Made by a program: the position numbers and the translations under genes
Shown: positions 1 through 4,817 of the stretch, piece by piece
Layout of the letters: each line of letters opens with the position of its first letter
Position numbering within the stretch: the stretch's first letter is position 1
The notes under the pieces: generated by a model
Seen by the model: only the letters and a program-made list of their open reading frames with translations
Told to the model about the DNA's origin: nothing
Databases searched by the model: none
Assembly: GCA_002083985.1 (NCBI GenBank)
Contig: MTER01000188.1
Span: forward strand, 1 to 5,533
Direction: 5' to 3'
Length of the DNA stretch: 5,533 nucleotides
Origin: Candidatus Altarchaeales archaeon A3
GTDB taxonomy: Archaea; Altiarchaeota; Altiarchaeia; Altiarchaeales; Altiarchaeaceae

Positions 1-267
1 AATACAAAAACAGCCCTTATAACCGTTTATGATAAGCGAAATATAGTAAATTTTGCCAAATGTCTCAGAGATGCAGGATATAGAATAATTTCAACATCCG
101 GAACAGCAAAGTTGCTGGCAGAAAACAATATATGTGTTGAAGAAATTTCAGACATAACAAAATTTCCTGAAATTCTTGATGGGAGGGTTAAGACATTACA
201 TCCTGTAATATTCGGCGGATTACTTGCGGATAAAAACAACGAAGCACACATACCTGAAACAAGAAAA
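1..267 (+). repeat. Direct repeat, left copy (purH 5' end), partner at 2223-2489
   Basis: The two copies align without gaps at a constant offset of 2222 bp. By eye, bases 1-203 differ at five positions (61, 127, 129, 130, 154), while 204-267 differ at sixteen. Similarity disappears at the stop codon at 268. The pair encloses the ATPase/TOPRIM cassette. The left limit cannot be seen because the window starts inside the repeat. Confidence 0.95.
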
Positions 268-270
268 TAA
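1..270 (+). pseudogene. purH: Truncated 5' fragment of purH (codons 2-90)
   Basis: The first base corresponds to codon 2 of the intact purH that begins at 2220; the start codon would lie just outside the window. The frame stays open for 89 codons and ends at TAA 268-270, just where similarity to purH stops. The encoded piece covers about the first half of the MGS-like IMP cyclohydrolase domain and keeps the DGRVKTLHP motif with the lysine (K65) that aligns with human Lys66. It lacks the rest of that domain and the whole transformylase domain, so it cannot be a working enzyme. Codon 22 is Cys here and Gly in the intact copy. It could be translated as a roughly 90-residue peptide, but no function is implied. 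It is either the decapitated original gene end or an imported end carried with the neighbouring cassette. Confidence 0.9.
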
Positions 271-342
271 AAATCAAAAAAATTTTTGAGAAAATAAAAA
301 GATAGAATTCTAAAAGGGCACAAAAACATTAAAATTAGGGAA
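271..342 (+). promoter_or_regulatory. Short leader before the ATPase gene, with AT palindrome and weak promoter candidate
   Basis: This 72-bp AT-rich spacer lies between the purH fragment's stop and the ATPase start. TCAAAAA (274-280) and TTTTTGA (283-289) form 7-bp arms around AA; with only five Ts this is a poor terminator. TTCTAAAA (around 308-315) lies about 30 bp before the ATG and is a weak TATA candidate for a leaderless transcript. AGGG at 337-340 is only 2 bp before the ATG, too close for a normal Shine-Dalgarno. Transcription may instead run in from the old purH promoter outside the window. Confidence 0.25.
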
Positions 343-1611
343 ATGCAAATCAACAAAATAAAAATAGATAACTTTAAAGGAATATCATCAATAGAATTTC
401 GTCCGAAAAAGATAAATTTGATTGTTGGCAGGAACAATACTGGCAAAACCAGCGTTCTAGAAGCAATTAATTTGTTGTTTGATCATGAGAACATATTGCA
501 AATGTATGATAAACATCTTTCGGATATAATTTATACCGGGGCAGAATATTCGGAAATTGTGGTAGAGATGAACAAAAACAAAAAGAAATTAAGGATATCA
601 AAACCGGACAAAAGCGAAGTGATTTACCAATTCAGGAAAGATATTAGTGAAGCATTTATTAGAGCATTAAGCAAATTTTTTACCCGTATTAACCTTCCTG
701 AAAACACCATAGATATAGAAGAAATCAAACACAAATCTGAAAACAAAATAGACGAAGCGATAACTCCCGAGATAATAAATATCTTGTCAAAAAAGAGTGT
801 GTCTCTCTTAAAAGACGACAAAGATAAAATTGTAAGATGCTATCTGCCATTTTCAGAATATTCACGGATTTCGCGCATTTTACGCTCTATGTTGCCCGGG
901 ATTTTAGAACAAATATCTAAAAGTAAAACTTGGGTGACAAATAAGTCGCTGGATAAAGAAATGGTTTTGTCATCCATAATACCTGAGATATTTGAGATGT
1001 TGATTTTTGGACAGCTCTTTAAAATTTCGGAAGGAAAAGATGCGGTTTTAATAAAAAATTTACTAGATGTAAAATTTGAATCGGAAGAAAAAGATGCAAA
1101 AATGAAACGGAAAATCAGGAATATAGAATCTCTTATAAAAGAGTATAATTTGATTGAAAATTTAGAAAGATTGGATTTTGACTATGTTACATTTAAAGAT
1201 AAAGATGAAAAATTAACTTATATTCCCTTTGAGTTTTTAGGCGACGGTTTTAAGGTGATTACCGGCTTGTTATGGCATCTATCTTCACCAAATATAAAAA
1301 ATAAAATCGTTTTATTAGATGAACCGGAAATGCACATGCATCCCGGATATATTAAGGAACTTGTGAAATTTATTATTGAGTTTTCAAGAAATACAAATAT
1401 ACAATTTTTTATATCAACCCACAGCATAGATATCATTGATATATTTCTTGATGTAGATATATTCTCAAAAGAATATAGGGAATATTTGGAAAAGGAATTA
1501 TTAGTATTAAGAATGGACAAAATAGGCGATCAAAACTTGTCGGAATGGTTAAATTATGAAGAAGCCAAAAATACTAAAGGCGAACTTTTACTTGATCTGA
1601 GAGGAATTTAA
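343..1611 (+). CDS. OLD/AAA_15-type ABC-like ATPase, probable defence-system ATPase
   Basis: This 422-residue protein has a complete SMC/ABC-like nucleotide-binding fold split by a long insert. The N-terminus (INKIKIDNFKGISSIEF) is the usual first strand of RecF/OLD-type ATPases. Walker A is GRNNTGKT at 29-36 with K35. A Lys/Glu-rich, largely helical insert spans roughly 95-285. The signature-like LGDGFK is at 299-304, Walker B VLLDEPEMHMHP ends at P334 with D326/E327, and the H-loop STHS is at 358-361 with H360. The C-terminus (LDLRGI) is also typical of the family. No TOPRIM or nuclease domain is fused; a TOPRIM-like partner is encoded 1 bp downstream. That pairing resembles AriA-AriB of PARIS and other OLD-like antiviral systems, in which the ATPase senses infection and controls the partner. 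The ATPase call is firm; the defence role is inferred from architecture and from its position between purH copies. A DNA-repair or other regulatory role is possible. Confidence 0.88.
   Translation: MQINKIKIDNFKGISSIEFRPKKINLIVGRNNTGKTSVLEAINLLFDHENILQMYDKHLSDIIYTGAEYSEIVVEMNKNKKKLRISKPDKSEVIYQFRKDISEAFIRALSKFFTRINLPENTIDIEEIKHKSENKIDEAITPEIINILSKKSVSLLKDDKDKIVRCYLPFSEYSRISRILRSMLPGILEQISKSKTWVTNKSLDKEMVLSSIIPEIFEMLIFGQLFKISEGKDAVLIKNLLDVKFESEEKDAKMKRKIRNIESLIKEYNLIENLERLDFDYVTFKDKDEKLTYIPFEFLGDGFKVITGLLWHLSSPNIKNKIVLLDEPEMHMHPGYIKELVKFIIEFSRNTNIQFFISTHSIDIIDIFLDVDIFSKEYREYLEKELLVLRMDKIGDQNLSEWLNYEEAKNTKGELLLDLRGI
1599..1604 (+). promoter_or_regulatory. Shine-Dalgarno of the TOPRIM-like gene
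   Basis: GAGAGG lies inside the last codons of the ATPase gene, 8 nt before the ATG at 1613. It matches the 16S 3' end and supports translation of the second gene from the shared message. The other starts in this window lack a comparable site. Confidence 0.6.
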
Positions 1612-1612
1612 A

Positions 1613-2197
1613 ATGAAGAAGATGATATTTTGTGAAGGTAAAAATGACAGCATATTTCTTAAGAAATTATATGATGAGGTTATAAAAAATGAAAAAATAT
1701 CAGTTTTCGATCAAAATACGTGCAACAAACTGAAAAATGTTAAAGATGCAGAAACAAAAGAAATTAACCGTTTTATCGAAAAAACGAGCCCTTATGACAT
1801 CCTTGTAAAATCCGATAAAGCAGTTCTTTTGTTTTCCAGAAGCATGGTATTTTGTTTTAGAGTGAACATAATACCACTTTTGATGCTTGATTTAGATAAG
1901 TCAGATACTGATTCAAAAATAAATAAAATAATAACAACAATAAAGGCTAACAAAACACCGTCAATAGATATCATCGCGCAGCAAAGACATAAAACGAGCA
2001 GTGTTCTTCTATACAATATGACTGTAAAAATAAAAGAAAACAATATAGGAGATTTCCATTTAGTTTTTTTTAAGCCATCGCTGGAGAAAGTGTCCAATAT
2101 ACTTCCGTCTGATAATAACCCAGCTATTGAAGATAAAATTTCAAAACTTGTTAAACAAACAGATATTCAAAGTGCTTTTTCAACTCTTTTCAAATAA
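1613..2197 (+). CDS. Small TOPRIM-like protein, probable nuclease/effector partner of the upstream ATPase
   Basis: This 194-residue protein starts 1 bp after the ATPase stop and has its own Shine-Dalgarno, so the two are almost certainly co-translated. Two TOPRIM hallmarks are visible. The first is a strand followed by CEGKND, giving E8-G-x-x-D12 right at the N-terminus. The second is a hydrophobic strand IIPLLMLDLDKSD with D93-x-D95. This E...DxD arrangement binds Mg2+ in OLD nucleases, topoisomerases and primases. The C-terminal stretch NPAIEDKISKL (roughly 170-180) resembles the closing helix of small stand-alone TOPRIM families such as DUF3226 or DUF4435, but I am not sure which family applies. 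It is shorter than AriB of PARIS (about 300 residues). It may be a nuclease or toxin effector restrained by the ATPase. A second Met at codon 4 is an alternative start that still keeps both motifs. Catalytic activity is not proven by sequence. Confidence 0.7.
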   Translation: MKKMIFCEGKNDSIFLKKLYDEVIKNEKISVFDQNTCNKLKNVKDAETKEINRFIEKTSPYDILVKSDKAVLLFSRSMVFCFRVNIIPLLMLDLDKSDTDSKINKIITTIKANKTPSIDIIAQQRHKTSSVLLYNMTVKIKENNIGDFHLVFFKPSLEKVSNILPSDNNPAIEDKISKLVKQTDIQSAFSTLFK

Positions 2198-2219
2198 AAA
2201 TTTTTAAATATTTTATAAA
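2188..2219 (+). promoter_or_regulatory. Candidate promoter of the intact purH
   Basis: Only 22 bp separate the TOPRIM stop from the purH ATG, and no Shine-Dalgarno is present. The AT-rich AAATAAAA (2192-2199), about 21-28 bp before the ATG, is positioned like a TATA box for a leaderless archaeal transcript. It would overlap the end of the TOPRIM gene. TTTAAATA (2203-2210) is a better match but too close to the start. Read-through from the cassette is the alternative. Confidence 0.25.
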
Positions 2220-3794
2220 ATGAATACAAAAACAGCCCTTATAACCGTTTATGATAAGCGAAATATAGTAAATTTTGCCAAAGGTCTCAGAGATGCAGGA
2301 TATAGAATAATTTCAACATCCGGAACAGCAAAGTTGCTGGCAGAAAACGAGGTATGTGTTGAAGAAATTTCAGACCTAACAAAATTTCCTGAAATTCTTG
2401 ATGGGAGGGTTAAGACATTACATCCCGCAATATTTGGGGGATTGCTCGCAGATAAAAATAATGAAAAACATATATCTGAAATAAAAAAGCACAATATCCT
2501 GCCAATTGATTTGGTTGTTGTAAATTTATATCCGTTTAAAAATACTATAAGCAAAGAACATTCCCTGGACGAAGCAATTGAAAATATTGACATTGGAGGC
2601 GTTTCGTTAATTCGTGCAGCGGCAAAAAATTATAAAAATGTTGCAGTTGTTATTGACCCGAAGGATTATAATATAATTGCAGAGGAAATTAAAAACAATC
2701 CAAACAAAGAAATTTCCCTGCCTACAAGGGAAACATTATGCGTTAAAGCTTATGCTTATGTGTCCGATTATGATATTGCCATTCACAATTACTTTTCAGG
2801 GAAATTTGAAAACGGATTTAGGGATAAATTTTTTATATCCGGGGAAAAATTTTGTGATATGAGATACGGAGAAAATCCTCATCAGAACGCATCTGTTTAT
2901 AAAACAAATAATATTGTTAAAAATTTTCTGCTTGATTCAATTGTTTATGAAGGTAAAAAACTTTCTTTCAATAATATTCTGGACTTAAATCTTGCATTAA
3001 AGGTTGTTGGCGAATTTGAAGAACCGTGCTGTTGTATAGTCAAGCATGCAATTCCCTGCGGTGCCGCAACCGGAGAACATCCGGATGATGCCTTTAAATA
3101 TGCTTATGGATGTGATTCAAAGTCGGCTTTTGGAGGAATATTCGGATTTAATGGAAAGGTTACCGAAAATATTGCCACTGAATTGGGTAAAATTTTCTTT
3201 GAATGTATAATTGCAAAGGATTATGATGACAATGCCCTGGAAATACTGCAAAAAAAGAAAAATTTAAGAATATTAAAGAAAGATGTAAGCGATTTAAATT
3301 TAAACGAATATGACATAAGAAAATTTTCGGGTGGATTTGTGATTCAGGATGAAGATAAAAAACATCTGACCCTCGATGAACTGAAAAATTTACCTGTTGT
3401 GACAAACAAAAAACCAACTGATGAAGATTACAGAGCAATGTTCTTTGCAGATAAGATTGTTAAGCATGTCAGGTCTAATGCCATTGTTTTGGCAAAAAGT
3501 AATGGGACAAGCACTTTTACGGTTGGAATTGGTTCGGGACAGACAAGCAGGGTTGATGCTGTTAAGATTGGTATAATGAAGGCGAATCAAAGTAATGAAA
3601 ACAAATTAATAAATAGTGTTTTGGCGTCAGATGCTTTCTTTCCGTTCAGGGATGGAATAGATGAGGCAGCAAAAGGAGGAATTTCTGCAATAATTCAGCC
3701 CGGTGGTTCTATAAGAGATAAGGAAGTAATAGATGCGTGCAATGAACATAATATCGCTATGGTATTTACGAATGTGAGGCACTTCTTGCATTGA
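2220..3794 (+). CDS. purH: Bifunctional AICAR formyltransferase / IMP cyclohydrolase PurH
   Basis: A cytosolic enzyme for the last two steps of de novo IMP synthesis: transfer of a formyl group from 10-formyl-tetrahydrofolate to AICAR, then ring closure to IMP. The 524-residue length is normal for the full family. The N-terminal MGS-like cyclohydrolase domain (about 1-200) has STSGTAKLL and DGRVKTLHP at 61-69, with K65 aligning with human Lys66. The C-terminal transformylase domain (about 205-524) has RYGENPHQ at 215-222, the catalytic K275-H276 in KHAIPCG, SDAFFPFRDG from 470, QPGGSIRD at 493-500 and the typical RHFLH end. The usual Asn of KHxNPCG is Ile278; human PurH has Ser there, so activity is not in doubt. 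The gene is complete, but its first 267 bp are duplicated upstream. It converges with dph6 across a 26-bp gap that shows no clear terminator. Confidence 0.97.
   Translation: MNTKTALITVYDKRNIVNFAKGLRDAGYRIISTSGTAKLLAENEVCVEEISDLTKFPEILDGRVKTLHPAIFGGLLADKNNEKHISEIKKHNILPIDLVVVNLYPFKNTISKEHSLDEAIENIDIGGVSLIRAAAKNYKNVAVVIDPKDYNIIAEEIKNNPNKEISLPTRETLCVKAYAYVSDYDIAIHNYFSGKFENGFRDKFFISGEKFCDMRYGENPHQNASVYKTNNIVKNFLLDSIVYEGKKLSFNNILDLNLALKVVGEFEEPCCCIVKHAIPCGAATGEHPDDAFKYAYGCDSKSAFGGIFGFNGKVTENIATELGKIFFECIIAKDYDDNALEILQKKKNLRILKKDVSDLNLNEYDIRKFSGGFVIQDEDKKHLTLDELKNLPVVTNKKPTDEDYRAMFFADKIVKHVRSNAIVLAKSNGTSTFTVGIGSGQTSRVDAVKIGIMKANQSNENKLINSVLASDAFFPFRDGIDEAAKGGISAIIQPGGSIRDKEVIDACNEHNIAMVFTNVRHFLH
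2223..2489 (+). repeat. Direct repeat, right copy (within intact purH), partner at 1-267
   Basis: This is codons 2-90 of the functional purH. It is the counterpart of the broken copy at the window start, nearly identical over its first 203 bp and about 75% identical over the last 64. No similarity is visible between the sequence just after the left copy and the matching purH sequence after 2489. Confidence 0.95.
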
Positions 3795-3820
3795 GAACTG
3801 TCATTTAATATGAGAAAATT

Positions 3821-4504
3821 TTAAAATTTATCCACCAATCTTACCTTCTTTATTATCAATTCCCCTCTTGTTTTATCCCAGATTTTCTCTGCTTCATCAA
3901 TCACTATTCTCTTTTTGAATAAAGGACAGTCCGTCACGAATGTTTCATACTCTCCTCCTTCCCCACCTATATTTATATGAAATTTTTCCTCTAATTTTTT
4001 CAGGTCCTCTAACGCCTTCAAATTTATTTCCCTTCCGAGCCAACTTTCATCAAATCCGTCCGCATAGACACCCACAATTAAAATTTTAAAATTTAAATTT
4101 ATTGCCTCTCTTATTAAGTCCTCATGACTTTTTTTCCAGTATGGTGCAAATACATCTAAATTTAACTCATCGCAGATTTTATTTACTCTGCTGTATTGGT
4201 AATTTGAAGATACCGCACCTACACAAACACCATCAATCGCATATTTGTCTTTTAAAATTTCTATTTCTCTTTTCAAATCGTCTATTTCTTTCTCTTTGTC
4301 TTTGCTGGATTCCTTCATTATTATCGGAATGTTCATCGCTTCTGCAGAAATTTTTGCAAATTTTATATTAGGGTAATGAAACATATAACTTTCTTTATCC
4401 GGAACAAATGAGAGCAAAAACATTACTTCTTGATTTGTCTTTATTGCTTTGTATGTTGCTATTGTGCTATCCTTTCCTCCCGAAAACAATGAGACCAGTT
4501 TCAT
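3821..4504 (-). CDS. dph6: Diphthine--ammonia ligase (diphthamide synthesis)
   Basis: This ATP-dependent amidase carries out the last step of diphthamide formation, converting diphthine on translation elongation factor 2 to diphthamide with ammonium. The 227-residue length is usual for archaeal members. The N-terminal PP-loop SGGKDS (8-13) forms the AMP-binding fold of adenine nucleotide alpha-hydrolases. GAVSSNYQYSRVNKIC in the middle and GGEGGEYETFVTDCP from 180 are diagnostic of the Dph6/MJ0570 family and separate it from tRNA thiolation and other PP-loop enzymes. The start was chosen because the PP-loop strand begins at residue 2. No Shine-Dalgarno precedes it, which fits a leaderless transcript. 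It is convergent with purH and divergent from the CetZ-like gene, so it is probably a single-gene unit. Confidence 0.93.
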   Translation of the reverse strand: MKLVSLFSGGKDSTIATYKAIKTNQEVMFLLSFVPDKESYMFHYPNIKFAKISAEAMNIPIIMKESSKDKEKEIDDLKREIEILKDKYAIDGVCVGAVSSNYQYSRVNKICDELNLDVFAPYWKKSHEDLIREAINLNFKILIVGVYADGFDESWLGREINLKALEDLKKLEEKFHINIGGEGGEYETFVTDCPLFKKRIVIDEAEKIWDKTRGELIIKKVRLVDKF

Positions 4505-4523
4505 TATTAAAAATTTATATGCT

Positions 4524-4533
4524 CAATATTAAG
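4524..4533 (-). promoter_or_regulatory. Candidate TATA box of dph6
   Basis: Read on the minus strand this is CTTAATATTG, centred about 24 bp upstream of the dph6 ATG, the spacing expected for a leaderless archaeal transcript. TATAAA (4514-4519, minus) is a better match but only about 12 bp from the ATG. The very AT-rich setting keeps confidence low. Confidence 0.25.
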
Positions 4534-4540
4534 TGGATTT

Positions 4541-4577
4541 ATTAATAATTATTAATTCGTAACATATAATTATTAAT
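4541..4577. repeat. 16-bp AT palindrome with a 12-bp direct repeat 21 bp away
   Basis: ATTAATAATTATTAAT (4541-4556) is a perfect palindrome. Its last 12 bases, ATAATTATTAAT (4545-4556), recur at 4566-4577, exactly 21 bp on. Two turns of helix between copies would place them on the same DNA face, as for an operator pair about 40-75 bp upstream of dph6. Low complexity makes chance possible. Confidence 0.5.
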
Positions 4578-4593
4578 GAAGCATTATAAAATA

Positions 4594-4713
4594 AGTTAAT
4601 ACCTGAGTTTGAAAGATATTTAAAAAATGTCTAAAAACACCTTTAAATTTGTTTTTTTCTTGCCACCAAAATTTTACAATTTTCAGCATAACTTTCAAAG
4701 ATAGGTATTATCT
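4594..4713. repeat. Inverted-repeat pair enclosing about 76 bp
   Basis: The left arm 4597-4615 reads TAATACCT-gag-TTTGAAAG. The right arm 4692-4710 reads CTTTCAAA-gat-AGGTATTA. The two 8-bp blocks on each side are fully complementary in inverted order, giving 16 of 19 pairs, and a few more pairs extend each way (4594-4595 with 4712-4713; 4617-4619 with 4688-4690). It could be a pair of regulator sites, a stem-loop RNA, or a small MITE-like element flanked by TA. Confidence 0.7.
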
Positions 4714-4741
4714 CTTTTTAAATTTAAAAACACAAAATTTA

Positions 4742-4780
4742 AAATTTAATACAAATAAATTTAATACAAATAAATTTAAT
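4742..4780 (+). repeat. Tandem 15-bp repeat, about 2.6 copies
   Basis: The unit AATACAAATAAATTT occurs perfectly at 4748-4762 and 4763-4777, with partial copies at both edges. It lies 38-76 bp upstream of the CetZ-like ATG. The sequence after it (4781-4800) is a degenerate continuation rich in TTTAATAAATTT. Confidence 0.8.
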
Positions 4781-4785
4781 ATGTA

Positions 4786-4795
4786 TTTAATAAAT
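4786..4795 (+). promoter_or_regulatory. Candidate TATA box of the CetZ-like gene
   Basis: TTTAATAAAT is 23-32 bp before the ATG at 4818, the right distance for a leaderless archaeal start, and no Shine-Dalgarno is present. AT-rich surroundings make the exact choice uncertain. Confidence 0.25.
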
Positions 4796-4817
4796 TTAAC
4801 TATTTAACAAATTTCAA

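Larger units (their letters stand above)
4505..4817. other. Divergent AT-rich intergenic region between dph6 and the CetZ-like gene
   Basis: This 313-bp stretch has no convincing ORF, tRNA or other RNA gene by eye. It must hold the promoters of both flanking genes, which point outward. It contains a repeated AT palindrome near dph6, a 19-bp inverted-repeat pair in the centre and a 15-bp tandem repeat near the CetZ-like gene; each is listed separately. Confidence 0.8.

Noticed and set aside
274..289. A-run/T-run palindrome just after the purH fragment as an intrinsic terminator
   Set aside because: The stem is pure A/T apart from one pair and is followed by only five Ts; too weak to call a terminator.
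27..446. Minus-strand open frame over the purH fragment (with a matching one at 2249-2593)
   Set aside because: Antisense shadow of purH; the resemblance between the two frames simply reflects the duplication.
268..2219. Insertion sequence or integrase-driven island
   Set aside because: No transposase, integrase, tRNA target or convincing terminal inverted repeats were seen; the only flanking repeat is the purH duplication itself.
2713..2733. 7-bp perfect stem (TTTCCCT / AGGGAAA) within purH
   Set aside because: It lies in the middle of a conserved coding region without a U-tract or a nearby gene boundary; best taken as chance from codon content.
4594..4713. Box C/D sRNA in the intergenic region, suggested by CTGA in the left arm
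   Set aside because: No C box (RTGATGA) at a suitable distance and no matching C'/D' boxes.
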